From the NCBI GenBank assembly GCA_038040485.1, contig JBBPIE010000013.1:62001-126000 (forward strand): a stretch of DNA of 64,000 nt, given 5' to 3'. Of the stretch, positions 32,358 through 42,382 are shown one piece after another (position 1 is the first letter of the stretch; each line of letters starts with the position of its first letter). The notes beneath the pieces are model-generated. The model saw only the letters and a program-made list of their open reading frames with translations, ran no database searches and was not told the DNA's origin. Source of the DNA: Onstottus_B arcticum. Lineage in GTDB: Bacteria > Acidobacteriota > Blastocatellia > UBA7656. The translations under genes were made by a program, and so were the position numbers.

Positions 32358-35269
32358 CTCCGTTTCCCCTTTCGCTCCGCGGCCCCTCGCAAATTGCTGC
32401 CTGATCCGCCAGTTCCGGTAAGAGTTCCTCCAGGGTCAGGTGCTCCGATACTGCCGGCTGGATTCATGCGCTTCAGCGGTGGCAAAACAAGCGTCGTGTC
32501 AGATGTTTGGCGAACCGCCTGATTGTTGGCTTGACCGCAAGGGAACTCACAGCACGTAGCAGTGTTGTCCTGTCCCTTGCCACGAACTGTCACCTTAACA
32601 AACCTGGTCTTGGGGTGCTCATTCGCGTTCGAGAACCTCTGGATAACCTTTAAGCTCTGGCCCGCTCGTTTTGTCGCAGCCGTCGGAGGCGGTGGATTGA
32701 CGGCTTGCGTGATCACGCCCGCAAGGGATGCAGTGTCATTGTCTACCGGAACCGTTATGCACTTTCCATTGTCAACGAATGCGAATGCGAAAACCGCTTC
32801 CACAATATCCAACGGATTAGAGTCAAAGACGTAGAAGGTGACTTCGAATATGTCACCCGAACGAGTCAGTGTCGGAGCCGGATGATCTTGCGTCCCATCT
32901 GAATTGATCAGAATTACCTGCGGCACTATGTGGGCGAGAATGTTGAGCGAAACTTCCCCGGCATCACTGCTGAATTTGAGCCTGCCCTGAATGAATTCCG
33001 GCAAAAGAAGTTTTGGCGAAGAGGTAAACCCGGGGACGAATCCGGGAATGGCAGGCTTGAATGTTAAGTCAAACGTCTGCGTATCGCCTGGCGCAATTTC
33101 CATTGGAAACTCTTTTTGCGGACCTTGAGGCACAACGGAGAAAACCCCGCTCTTGTCTTTTTTCTCCTTGTTGCCCACCATTCGGAAGAGCTTGAAGTCC
33201 AAGTTGGCAAGCAAGACACAGCCGGTATTCGTGATCGTAAATGACAACGATCGACTTTCGCCCACATTGATGTCTCTAAAGTTAAGGGAGCTCGTGCTCA
33301 ACACCGCTTTTGCGGAACCAGAGCAGATGGTTAGTTCCGATGTGTTTCCGTTCGAGTCTGTGAGGGTGGCTGTGTAGAAGCCGCTCGGAGAAACCGGCAG
33401 CCCGCTTGCGCTGAAACTGTTGCCGACAAGAGGCGCGCTGCCAAGGAAGATCACATTATCCAGAACAACTTTGTCCGTCGTACGTCTGAGATTGGCAGCG
33501 AATATCTCGACCGTCCCGCCACCAAGAGGAGGGCTGTTGATTTGACCTGCTATCGTCACCGTTGCAATAGCGGCGTTTCCATTGGAAGCATTCTGTACAA
33601 CAACGGTGTCCGGGAAATTAAGGAGCGTGTTAGGCCCTTCATCCGCGTCTCCAACATCGTTGAGAGTTGGTCCGTCGCAAACGCTCGCAGGCTCGTTCGC
33701 CGGGAAAGGCTCGGAGCTGCCCAGGTCGATCGGAGTTTCGCTACCGGAAATATCGTTCATCGAGATCGTGTTTCCAACGTTGTGAGTTACGGCGTTGAAT
33801 ACACCGGGCCGTGGATCGAGCACACAGATACCTGCCTGGATGTTGTTCTCGAGTTTGTTGAGCTCGATCCGATTGAATCCCGTGTTATCGGAGGGGCAGA
33901 CCGGCTGGATGACAATTCCTGCGTGAAGGAACCCTGTGATTCTTAGGCCGCGCACGACGTCGCGGTTGGAGCGGATCATTATTCCATCGTCGAGTTGGAA
34001 CTGCCCATCAATCGACACCCTCCGATCACAAACGATCGCCTCGTCTTGCGATGTCTCCGCGCAAGTCACCTTAACCGGGATTGAAGGCGCGCAACCTGCT
34101 GCGCACCCGCAGATGGTGATGTCGGGCGCGGTGAGCGGAGGCAACGGTTGGCTCGGACGGATCGTCATCCCGGAGCTGAACGTTATTGTTGTGCGTCCGC
34201 CGTTGGCGTTTGCCGTCTCGATCGCCTGGCGCAGTGAACGTGGGCTTCCCTCCACGAACGGGGTACCTGGAGCGGTATCAGCAGTGGTAGCCACAGTGAG
34301 GCTGCGCAACGCGATGTTGCCCCTGAGCGCCCTCCGAACGAAGTCCGCAAATTGTTTCACCTGACATCCGCACTCCTCCTCAAAGGTCGCCGTGTCGACT
34401 ACACTGTGTTTCGTTTTGGGTTTGTTGCACTCGGTTGGGACGATGACCTCTACTACGCCGGGTAGATCGGCGGGCGGAGAGGGGAAGGCTAAACGTTCGA
34501 CGAGTAGTTTGGCATCTTCGAGCTCTTTGGTCTCGGTCGGAACGCCAATTAAGATCACGTCCAGCTCGGCCTCACCTGCCCTTACGCGCGCTAACTGGGA
34601 TGCCAGGACGCCGTTAACACGGTCGTCGTCATTGTTGCTAGGCTCGCCGTCGGTTGACAGGATGAACACACGGCGAGCGCCTGAACCTGCAACCTGGTCG
34701 GCTTGCGAGATCGCTTTGCCGAAGTCAGTCTCGCCGGCTGGGCACGGGGGGATGTTGCTGTCGAGATCCGGACAAACCACCAGCGGTTTGATCCGGTCGG
34801 CTGCGGACATGGCATCCGCGTCTGAGCCTATCCGCGGCGTGAGGGGCAGGATGATCGAAGCCTCGCCATCGAACAGTACCGCGCCCACCGAAACCGAGCC
34901 GTCGCGAGGTATCACTGAAGGGTCGAGCAGCGCGCGCCGTACTCCCTCGATTTCAACGTTGTAGGTTTGCCCTCGCCCATCGCTGCTGGTGCCCTCGTGC
35001 GGACCCTCGATCTTGTTTTGCATGCTTCCCGAGCGGTCGATGATGAAGACAAGATTGGTAAGCGCTTGCGTGTCCGGACAGTCTGGAGGTTGCTCCGCTG
35101 CATGATACCCACCGAGCCGCGGGCCCATCATCGTCACCGCGAGCCCCATCGAGATTGACAATCCAACGCAAGCGATCAATCGAAAACCTCGCAACTTGTT
35201 TCGCGTGCGACCGCGGCTTGTTTGCGCCTGTGGCAAGGCGCCGGCGATCGGGGAATCGAGCATACTCAT
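32354..35269 (-). CDS. Large exported VWA-domain protein with beta-helix and Hydin-like domains
   Basis: A 971-residue surface protein. ATG 35269 follows GAGGAGG and gives a signal-anchor (FRLIACVGLSISMGLAVTMM) near residues 30-50. A von Willebrand A domain (about 70-285) has a full MIDAS: DRSGS, Thr in GETDFGKA and Asp in LSTDGEPS. Next come Cys-rich segments (ITICGCAAGCAPS) and a right-handed beta-helix-like region (about 340-560, NRIELNKLENNIQAGICV), then an ASPM-SPD-2-Hydin-type domain (FRDINVGESRSLSFTITNTG), and a low-complexity Gly/Lys-rich tail. The role is probably adhesion or envelope organisation. It is followed by the FecR-like gene with ATGA overlap. Confidence 0.8.
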   Translation of the reverse strand: MSMLDSPIAGALPQAQTSRGRTRNKLRGFRLIACVGLSISMGLAVTMMGPRLGGYHAAEQPPDCPDTQALTNLVFIIDRSGSMQNKIEGPHEGTSSDGRGQTYNVEIEGVRRALLDPSVIPRDGSVSVGAVLFDGEASIILPLTPRIGSDADAMSAADRIKPLVVCPDLDSNIPPCPAGETDFGKAISQADQVAGSGARRVFILSTDGEPSNNDDDRVNGVLASQLARVRAGEAELDVILIGVPTETKELEDAKLLVERLAFPSPPADLPGVVEVIVPTECNKPKTKHSVVDTATFEEECGCQVKQFADFVRRALRGNIALRSLTVATTADTAPGTPFVEGSPRSLRQAIETANANGGRTTITFSSGMTIRPSQPLPPLTAPDITICGCAAGCAPSIPVKVTCAETSQDEAIVCDRRVSIDGQFQLDDGIMIRSNRDVVRGLRITGFLHAGIVIQPVCPSDNTGFNRIELNKLENNIQAGICVLDPRPGVFNAVTHNVGNTISMNDISGSETPIDLGSSEPFPANEPASVCDGPTLNDVGDADEGPNTLLNFPDTVVVQNASNGNAAIATVTIAGQINSPPLGGGTVEIFAANLRRTTDKVVLDNVIFLGSAPLVGNSFSASGLPVSPSGFYTATLTDSNGNTSELTICSGSAKAVLSTSSLNFRDINVGESRSLSFTITNTGCVLLANLDFKLFRMVGNKEKKDKSGVFSVVPQGPQKEFPMEIAPGDTQTFDLTFKPAIPGFVPGFTSSPKLLLPEFIQGRLKFSSDAGEVSLNILAHIVPQVILINSDGTQDHPAPTLTRSGDIFEVTFYVFDSNPLDIVEAVFAFAFVDNGKCITVPVDNDTASLAGVITQAVNPPPPTAATKRAGQSLKVIQRFSNANEHPKTRFVKVTVRGKGQDNTATCCEFPCGQANNQAVRQTSDTTLVLPPLKRMNPAGSIGAPDPGGTLTGTGGSGSNLRGAAERKGKRR

Positions 35270-35995
35270 AATCCAAGCCTCCTCAGTTGAACTGCGTGGG
35301 CTGATGCGACTATAGGGACCGTCCCGGGACTCGGCTATGCGCATCACCAAAGCAACGCAGTTGTCAAACGAAGCACTCCTGCCTTTGACGCAAAGGCAAA
35401 CCGTCAGCTTTGTAACTGTGCCTATCCTTAATTGACGAAATCTGCCGGGCAATCAATGCAAATACCCGCGCGGAAGCGGGACCTCCCCAGGGACGTGCGC
35501 GACGACCGGTCCATTTGGAGTGGGCAGGGCCGCTCCTCGAGGAAGGACCAAAAAACGCGCGTCGTCTTCCAGTGCACCGCGGGCAACGCAACTTGTCGGC
35601 TCGCGCGAAAAGCTGACGCGCACCCAAGATTGGTTTTGACCTTGCGACCGCAAAACACCTCAGGTATACTCGCGACCTCACGTATCAAAAGGAGTTAAGC
35701 CGTCGACTATTATCCAAGCTCGGTCGCGAACGATAAGCCAGAAGCCTAAGCAAATTCACTTTGATTATTAAATCGATCGACTTTGAGTTATTATGCCGTT
35801 GATTCTGTATTCGCAGCGCAGGAAGCCTCGAAGGGCAACCCCCTTGCAAATCATTTTCTGAGCCAACCGACATTTCGCCGCAGGCTCGCCGGCTGATGTT
35901 GGGATGAAGATACGCTCGTTCAGTCTTGCCTCGCACGGTCCGCAACGCAGCACCCGAGACCGTGCGCATTAGAGAAACTAGAGGTTCCCTTCGTT
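35270..35995. other. Divergent intergenic region with one good plus-strand promoter
   Basis: These 726 bases separate two genes for large exported proteins. No reading frame looks real. TTGCGA at 35642-35647, a 17-bp spacer and TATACT at 35665-35670 make the best promoter here; it points to the metallopeptidase gene but lies about 330 bases before it, implying a long leader. AAGGAG at 35689-35694 follows without any start codon behind it, perhaps a relic of a lost gene. The section 35740-35800 is AT-rich. Confidence 0.45.
35642..35670 (+). promoter_or_regulatory. Candidate sigma-70 promoter
   Basis: TTGCGA (35642-35647), exactly 17 bp, TATACT (35665-35670). It would yield a 5' leader of about 320 bases for the gene at 35996, or an independent small RNA. 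Confidence 0.4.
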
Positions 35996-38900
35996 ATGGT
36001 TCGTGGGTTCTTCCTGACTGCCATCGCATTGCTGCTTTTCACAACGCCTAATGCGTTCGGCTCCGCTATTGCCGGCCGAGCGGCGGAGGCTGCGCCTTAC
36101 ACACTTGTGCTCGTCGATGGCAGCTCGAATGCGGAACTTGCCGCGGCGCGCGATTTTATCGTCGCACAGGGCGGCACGATCGCCGTTGTACTTCCGCCGC
36201 ACGCGATACTGGGATGGGTTTCAGCGGAGACGGGCGCGCGGATTCTTGGCAAGCACGGTATCAAGTCGATTCACCGCACCGTGGTGGACCAACGCTCAGC
36301 CGGCTTTTCGGATCGCGAGACCCAGACCGCGATTGGTCTGTTTAACGACATCGTCTCGGGACGGCGCGCGCGCCAGGCCAAGCGAGAAGCAAAAAAACTC
36401 TCCGCAAAGGCACTCCCGGGTCTGACCGACTGCGCGCAGCCGCATCCGGCCATTAACAAGGATGACTTTATTCGCAACCTTCGGCTGATGGGCGCGGAAG
36501 ACTCAATCAAGGGAATCCAGTCGACCGTCACGCCTCAGTTCTTCTCCAACAGCGATTCCATGGACGGAACAGTCGCGGTCGCCGTCTTTTTGATCGAGAG
36601 CACCGGCGAGATCGATCCCAATACTTACTCTTGGAGCCAAGCCGATCAGACCACCGCAATCGCGCAAGTCCTCGACGGCCTGAACTGGTGGGTCGAGCAA
36701 TCAAGGGCGTTCAACCTCGCCCGCCCGCTTCAGTTTACGTTGGTTCAATACACGGCTTCGAATCCAGCTTGCCAGCAGCCATACGAACCCATCTTGCACC
36801 CCGGCCGCGATGCGAATCTGTGGATAGATCGAATCATGAACAACGTTGGAGCAACGGGGGGTGATACGTTTGTGAAGGTCGCCGCCTTTGATCAACGGCT
36901 GAGAGACGAGAACCGAACCAACTGGGCTTACTCGATGTTTATCGCGTACAACCCGCCCCCGGCGCCGGCGGCTTTCACAGACGGGCGAGCTTCCTGGGCG
37001 TACATTGGCGGCCCGCACGTGAATTCGCTGTTTCGAAGCTTCGGCTGGCCGCTCTCGCGAATTGCTAGTCACGAAGCCGGACACATCTTTTTCGCGTGCG
37101 ACGAGTACTTTCAACCAGGATACCAAACCTGTAGCTGCACCTGTGCGCCTGAGTTGAGACCTGACGCGCTCAACGGCAATTGCCAGGATGCGGCGTGCGG
37201 ACTCAATTCTACCGGGTGCATGATGCGGCTCAATGAGTTGTCGCTCTGTCCGTTCACCGTAGCGCAGATCGGATGGACCGGCGCGGTTCCCAAACCCGCG
37301 CCGACTGCTCCTGTAGGAGTCGTCGCAACCGGGTCCTCACCCTCGCAAGTGAACTTGATCTGGTTAGACACATCGACCGTCGAAGACGGATTCCAGATAG
37401 AGCGGCGCGGCGGATCGACCGCCGAGTTCAGCCAGGTCGGCGTTGTAAGCGGTAACACCGTAAGCTTCGCCGACTCCGGCGTGTTGGCGAACACAGCGTA
37501 CGCCTATCGAATTCGCGCCTTCAACAACGCGGGCTCTTCACCTTACTCGAATGAAGCCGCGGTAGTGACGCCGTCAAGCCCCTCGGCGCTGTCAATCGCC
37601 ACAACCAGCCTGCCGGACGCAACTGTTGGAGTGAGCTACAGCCGGACGCTAGTGGCAAGCGGAGGGCGGCCGGAATACGCATGGCTGGTCGAGAGCGGCG
37701 CGCTGCCGCCGGGGCTTTCGATGTCGCAATCTGGCGGCATCTCGGGCACTCCGTCCACGGGCGGCACCTTCAACTTCTCTTTGCGAGTGACTGACGCCAA
37801 CGGCGGCTCGGCTGCAAAAGCGCTTACGCTGGTGGTCAAGCCGGCAGCACCCCTAAGCATCACTTCCACCCAGCTTCCCAAAGCCTCGGTCGGCGCTACC
37901 TACAGCCAGAATCTGGGCGCCTCCGGAGGACAAACTCCTTACACATGGTCGATCCAGTCAGGGAATCTGCCTGAGGGAATGACGCTCAACCAAATCGGGG
38001 TGATTTCAGGAACACCCGAGCGGTCCGGCTCTGCGAGCTTCGTCTTGAGGCTTACTGACGCGACCGCCTCAAGCGTCTCAGCCACACTCTCGATCATCAT
38101 CAACCCGTCGGCCTTAATCCTGAACCTGAATACCGCGTCCTTGCCCGACGCAATCGTCGGGCAAGACTATTCACAAACGCTCAATGCAGAGGGTGGCGAT
38201 CCACCCTATCGATTTGAGATCACGAGCGGGCGACTGCCCGAAGGCTTGCGGCTATCGAGTACGGGGGTGGTCTCCGGGAAGCCCACCGCACCCGGCGAGG
38301 TCGAGTTCGACCTTCGCGTCGCTGATCAGAGCGGACAGTCTGTGGCCAAGTCTCTATCGATAGACGTCGATCCGCCCCCTCAGTTCACCATACTGAGTCC
38401 GAGCCTCCTCCCTGTTGCGGCAGTGGGCGTTCCCTATCGACTCGAGTTCAAAGCAACTGCCGGGGCGCCGCCCTATGAATGGATCAAGAAGAAGAAGAAA
38501 AAGAAGTTTGGAGTCTTGCCCGACGGCTTGACGCTTTCAAAAGACGGAGTGTTGTCCGGCACACCGACAACACAGGGTACTTTTAATTTCACCTTGCGAG
38601 CGTTCGACGCCAACGAAAAACTGGCGTCCAGTCCGTTCACTATTGAGGTTGGTCCGCCTCCGCCTCCGTTGGCGATAAGAACCGAAGCCCTTCCGCAGGC
38701 GCTGCAGGGCCTTCCCTATTCGGCGGCCCTCGAAGCGTTTGGAGGCATAGGTCCTTACACCTGGGAGATTGAAAGCGGAGCCGTGCCTGCCGGCTTAGTC
38801 ATGAGCGCTCAGGGCGTTATCTCCGGGACAGCGGCATCGGCCGGCGTAGGAACTTTTACAGTTCGAGCCAAAGATACGCTTGGCACTTCGACTGTAAAAT

Positions 38901-40609
38901 CGCTGTTCATAACCGTAACCCTTCCGCCTCCTCCGCTGGTGATACTGACCGTGTCGCTGCCCGAGACGTCAGCCGAGAAGTTCTATTCCCAAACACTGTT
39001 CGCCAGCGGCGGCGTCCCTCCCTACGCGTGGACCATCTCGAGCGGCAGCCTGGCGGCCGGGTTGAATCTTTCCGCGGGTGGCACGCTTTCCGGGACGCCG
39101 ACCGGCCCGGGAACCAGCGTCTTCGTTGTGCGTCTGACGGATTCCGCGCAGCAGTCAGTCACGCGGACGCTGGCCGTCACCGTCAAACCTGCGGACAAAT
39201 TGGCGCCGTTCGGCGCGTTCGAGACCCCGGATTACGGCGCAACGCTCAACAACATCGCAACCGGAACCGGTTGGGCTTTGGACAATGTTGGAGTGGCGAC
39301 TGTCGAAGTCATTCTAGACGGCCAGAAGGTCAGCGAAGGGGTCTACGGTTTAAGCCGTCCCGATGTCGGCTCCGTCTGGGGTAGCTTCCCCAACGCCGCG
39401 CGAGCGGGTTTCAGCTTCAGTCTCGACACGACCAGGTTCAGCAACGGCCAACACACGCTTGCCGTTCGGGTCCTGGACGCCGCGGGCAACGCAACTTTGA
39501 TTGGAGCGCGCCCTGTACTCTTCCAGAATCAGGTTCTCATTGTCGTCACCACCAACGTGACGCGTGGCACGAAGAACCAGCCGTATAGTTTCCAATTGTT
39601 GGCGGCCAACGGAAAGCCTCCTTACTCGTGGACGGTAAGTTCAGGTTCATTGCCCCCAGGGCTCTCGCTAAATCTTGCGGGCGTAATCTCGGGCACGCCC
39701 ACCGTTGTCAACAACTTCACGTTCACAGTGCGCGTGACCGATTCGGTTGGAGCCGCGGCGCTGGCAAGCTTTTCGCTAACCATCTTGTCCGACATCCCGA
39801 TTCTCAGAGTTCTAAGCTCGGGTCCGCAGACGCAGGGCCTCACCGGAGTTGCGTACTCTCAACAACTCTTCTTCACAGGCGGCGTGCCGCCCGTTGTCTG
39901 GAGTATGGGAACCGGTTCACTCCCGCCGGGACTGACCCTGGGCGGCGCATCGGGGATAATCTCGGGCACGCCAACGCATGTCGGGACGTTCAACTTCACC
40001 GTACGAGTGACCGACTCCGTGCAGACTACCGATGATTCAGATCCGATCTCGATCACCGTACTCCCGGGCCCGCTTCTTATCCTGACCACCGGCGATCTAA
40101 CCAAAGGCACCAAGGGCACGCCGTATTCGTTTGTGTTGCAGAAAGCCGGCGGAGCGCCGGCTTACACCTGGTCGCTCGCAAGCGGAGCGTTGCCTCCGGG
40201 TCTTGCGCTCAACGCCACGACCGGAGCTATCAGCGGCACGCCGACTCTGGATGGCGAGTTCACATTCACGGTCAAGCTCACCGATTCACTGCTCGTGAAC
40301 GTCACGTCGGGGACTTTGAGGATCATCGTCGACCCGGCGCCGCTGGTGATCACCAGCGGGGGCGATCTGACGTCGGGCAAGCTCAACGTCAACTACTCGT
40401 TCCAGCTCCTGTTCACCGGAGGCAGAGCGCCGTACACATGGGCTCTCGCAACTGGAGCGCTTCCAACAGGACTGACGCTGGACACGGCAACCGGACTCAT
40501 CTCGGGCAAGCCTACTGCAATCGGCACATTCACGTTCACGGTTAGCTTAACTGATGGCCAGCCGGTAACGGTGCAATCCCAAACGCTCAGGATAGCAATA
40601 ACGCCGTGA
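35996..40609 (+). CDS. Giant secreted metallopeptidase-like protein with FnIII and ten putative-Ig repeats
   Basis: A 1,537-residue exported protein. A signal peptide (about 1-22) is followed by a propeptide-like domain (TLVLVDGSSNAELAAARDFI, to about 110) and a catalytic-type region with H359-E-A-G-H363 followed by FFACDEY and a Cys-rich stretch. Next is a fibronectin III domain (about 431-525), then He_PIG/putative-Ig repeats of 85-90 residues recognisable by PYTWSI-SG-LPPGL-L---GVISGTP and FTVRVTD. There are six repeats, one different Ig-like domain (about 1065-1175, APFGAFETPDYGATLNN) and four more repeats. An inserted Lys tract lies in repeat four. Probably a cell-surface or secreted protease with an adhesive stalk; the exact peptidase family is uncertain. 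Confidence 0.8.
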   Translation: MVRGFFLTAIALLLFTTPNAFGSAIAGRAAEAAPYTLVLVDGSSNAELAAARDFIVAQGGTIAVVLPPHAILGWVSAETGARILGKHGIKSIHRTVVDQRSAGFSDRETQTAIGLFNDIVSGRRARQAKREAKKLSAKALPGLTDCAQPHPAINKDDFIRNLRLMGAEDSIKGIQSTVTPQFFSNSDSMDGTVAVAVFLIESTGEIDPNTYSWSQADQTTAIAQVLDGLNWWVEQSRAFNLARPLQFTLVQYTASNPACQQPYEPILHPGRDANLWIDRIMNNVGATGGDTFVKVAAFDQRLRDENRTNWAYSMFIAYNPPPAPAAFTDGRASWAYIGGPHVNSLFRSFGWPLSRIASHEAGHIFFACDEYFQPGYQTCSCTCAPELRPDALNGNCQDAACGLNSTGCMMRLNELSLCPFTVAQIGWTGAVPKPAPTAPVGVVATGSSPSQVNLIWLDTSTVEDGFQIERRGGSTAEFSQVGVVSGNTVSFADSGVLANTAYAYRIRAFNNAGSSPYSNEAAVVTPSSPSALSIATTSLPDATVGVSYSRTLVASGGRPEYAWLVESGALPPGLSMSQSGGISGTPSTGGTFNFSLRVTDANGGSAAKALTLVVKPAAPLSITSTQLPKASVGATYSQNLGASGGQTPYTWSIQSGNLPEGMTLNQIGVISGTPERSGSASFVLRLTDATASSVSATLSIIINPSALILNLNTASLPDAIVGQDYSQTLNAEGGDPPYRFEITSGRLPEGLRLSSTGVVSGKPTAPGEVEFDLRVADQSGQSVAKSLSIDVDPPPQFTILSPSLLPVAAVGVPYRLEFKATAGAPPYEWIKKKKKKKFGVLPDGLTLSKDGVLSGTPTTQGTFNFTLRAFDANEKLASSPFTIEVGPPPPPLAIRTEALPQALQGLPYSAALEAFGGIGPYTWEIESGAVPAGLVMSAQGVISGTAASAGVGTFTVRAKDTLGTSTVKSLFITVTLPPPPLVILTVSLPETSAEKFYSQTLFASGGVPPYAWTISSGSLAAGLNLSAGGTLSGTPTGPGTSVFVVRLTDSAQQSVTRTLAVTVKPADKLAPFGAFETPDYGATLNNIATGTGWALDNVGVATVEVILDGQKVSEGVYGLSRPDVGSVWGSFPNAARAGFSFSLDTTRFSNGQHTLAVRVLDAAGNATLIGARPVLFQNQVLIVVTTNVTRGTKNQPYSFQLLAANGKPPYSWTVSSGSLPPGLSLNLAGVISGTPTVVNNFTFTVRVTDSVGAAALASFSLTILSDIPILRVLSSGPQTQGLTGVAYSQQLFFTGGVPPVVWSMGTGSLPPGLTLGGASGIISGTPTHVGTFNFTVRVTDSVQTTDDSDPISITVLPGPLLILTTGDLTKGTKGTPYSFVLQKAGGAPAYTWSLASGALPPGLALNATTGAISGTPTLDGEFTFTVKLTDSLLVNVTSGTLRIIVDPAPLVITSGGDLTSGKLNVNYSFQLLFTGGRAPYTWALATGALPTGLTLDTATGLISGKPTAIGTFTFTVSLTDGQPVTVQSQTLRIAITP

Positions 40610-40624
40610 GTCTCGCCGGGTGGT

Positions 40625-42349
40625 TTACTGGCTCTTGCCGGTGAAGCCCGCGAGCATCACCGCAATCGCGTCGAGGTCTTCGCGAGGCGGGGGGATTGGC
40701 GTTTTCGGGGCCAACAAAGGATCGCGTAATGCCGCGCTCCGTTCCAGGTTGTAGTAGTTGTTGAGCATCAGCGAGAAAGCCAGTCGTTCGCCCGATGCCG
40801 TCGTGACGAAACCCGACATCGTGAAAACATAACGAAGACTCCCGGTCTTCGCGCGAACATTGCCAGCCGCGGCCGTTCCCTTCATTCGCTTCTCCAACGT
40901 TCCATCCACGCCCGCGATCGGAAGCGCATTCCGATAAGCTTCAGCCAGGCGGTGCCGGCTCATGTACGCGAGAAGCGCAACGGTCGCGTTCGGAGTGATC
41001 ACGTCGCGCCGGCTCAAACCCGCGCCCTCCTCCAGCAACACGTCGCCTTCCTTCACTCCGGCCTGCGCGAGAAACTCCTGCATCGACTCAACACCCTTGT
41101 CTTCGGTCGTCAGTTGGGGGTTGAGGGGTTGAGGGTTGGGCTCCGATTTCTCGGTTTGCGCGCCGCCGGCTGCATTCTTCGCACTGCTCTTTTCTTCTGA
41201 CGCCGAACTCATATCCCCCTTCCCCCGGTTCGCTCCGACTTGCAAAAGCAGCAACTGCGCCCACAGGTTTTGCGAAGGCTTAAGCGTCTCGCGAACCATG
41301 TCCTTCAATGCCATTGATTCGATGGAACAGATCTCGATGAGTTTGCTGAGATCGAGCGGCGTCACGTCACGATATTTCGAGTCGATCGTGCGCGTTCGAC
41401 CTATCACCGTGACGCCCCGCCTCGCGAGCGCCTCCTTGAGCATACTCACAAACAAGCTCGCGGGATTGTGAACGGCGTACGAGCCCGTGAAACCCGCGCT
41501 GTCCACCGCCGCGTGTCCCGACACGTAGATGATGTTCTCGCCGACCGGACGATAAACCGATATGCGAGTTTCAGTTCCCTTTGCAGCCGTTTGTGTGCGG
41601 TTGATGATCGTCACAAGCGAGGTCTGCGGGCCGGTCGATATGCGGCACGGCAAGCCCGCTCGCTCGGCTGGCTTCACAAAGAGATCGATCGAGTTGTCGT
41701 TGACCGTGAGCGCCGACGCTTCCGCGCCGTAGTAGGCTTGAAGATCGTCCCACTCCCAACCCGACCCGAACGGCGGACCGCTGAAGAAGCTCTCATCGCC
41801 GATCAGATCGCCCTCGACGCGCCTGACTCCAGCGTTCACGATTTGCGCCACCAGCGGATCGAGCGGCTTCCAGTAGTCGCCCTCATTCAGGCGCGCCGCC
41901 ATCGTCGGATCGCCGCGCCCATACACGATCAAGTCGCCCTTCACCGTCCCGTTCGCGTCGGGTCTCGATGAACAATAGACCGAGGTCTTGATTCGAAATT
42001 CCGGGCCGAGCCTGTCGAGGGCGAGCGCCGCAGTGAAGAGCTTGGCGTTGGAAGCGGGGCTGAAGTACTTCTGAGGGTTGTGCTCGAAGACGGTCTTGCC
42101 GGAATCGAGCGAGACGATCTTGACGCCCCACGACGCGGCGGTGAAACGCGGGAGCGCGATGTGAGCCGCGATTCTCGCGCGAAGTGAGTCGAGGGTCTCA
42201 GCTTGAACCGCAGGTCGCTGAGCTGACTGCGCCGCGCGGTCTTGCGCGGTTGCTGCCCGTAATGCCGCAGGGTCAAGCGGCGTTCCGAGCAAGAGCGTCA
42301 CGGCTGAAACGCAAATCAACGCGGCACGATTCATTGGACTCTTGATCAT
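40625..42349 (-). CDS. dacB: D-alanyl-D-alanine carboxypeptidase/endopeptidase (PBP4, S13 family)
   Basis: A 574-residue periplasmic penicillin-binding protein of the DacB type, trimming or cutting peptidoglycan crosslinks. A signal peptide occupies about 1-35. The three active-site motifs are Ser100-N-A-K103 in SPASNAKLFTA, SQN in LKPSQNLWAQLLL and KTG in RAKTGSLRYVFTMSG. Typical length is 470-510; the excess includes a low-complexity stretch at about 380-425 (AAGGAQTEKSEPNPQPLNPQL) that appears to come from an inserted repeat. The gene is convergent with the giant metallopeptidase gene, with 15 bases between the stops. Confidence 0.92.
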   Translation of the reverse strand: MIKSPMNRAALICVSAVTLLLGTPLDPAALRAATAQDRAAQSAQRPAVQAETLDSLRARIAAHIALPRFTAASWGVKIVSLDSGKTVFEHNPQKYFSPASNAKLFTAALALDRLGPEFRIKTSVYCSSRPDANGTVKGDLIVYGRGDPTMAARLNEGDYWKPLDPLVAQIVNAGVRRVEGDLIGDESFFSGPPFGSGWEWDDLQAYYGAEASALTVNDNSIDLFVKPAERAGLPCRISTGPQTSLVTIINRTQTAAKGTETRISVYRPVGENIIYVSGHAAVDSAGFTGSYAVHNPASLFVSMLKEALARRGVTVIGRTRTIDSKYRDVTPLDLSKLIEICSIESMALKDMVRETLKPSQNLWAQLLLLQVGANRGKGDMSSASEEKSSAKNAAGGAQTEKSEPNPQPLNPQLTTEDKGVESMQEFLAQAGVKEGDVLLEEGAGLSRRDVITPNATVALLAYMSRHRLAEAYRNALPIAGVDGTLEKRMKGTAAAGNVRAKTGSLRYVFTMSGFVTTASGERLAFSLMLNNYYNLERSAALRDPLLAPKTPIPPPREDLDAIAVMLAGFTGKSQ

Positions 42350-42382
42350 CGCTGCGAGGTAACTCTCAAGCCTCGGGCCGCG

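Noticed and set aside
35432..35698. 88-codon frame in the gap between the two large exported proteins
   Set aside because: Arg/Cys/Ser-rich product typical of random GC-rich DNA; a competing frame on the other strand is equally long.
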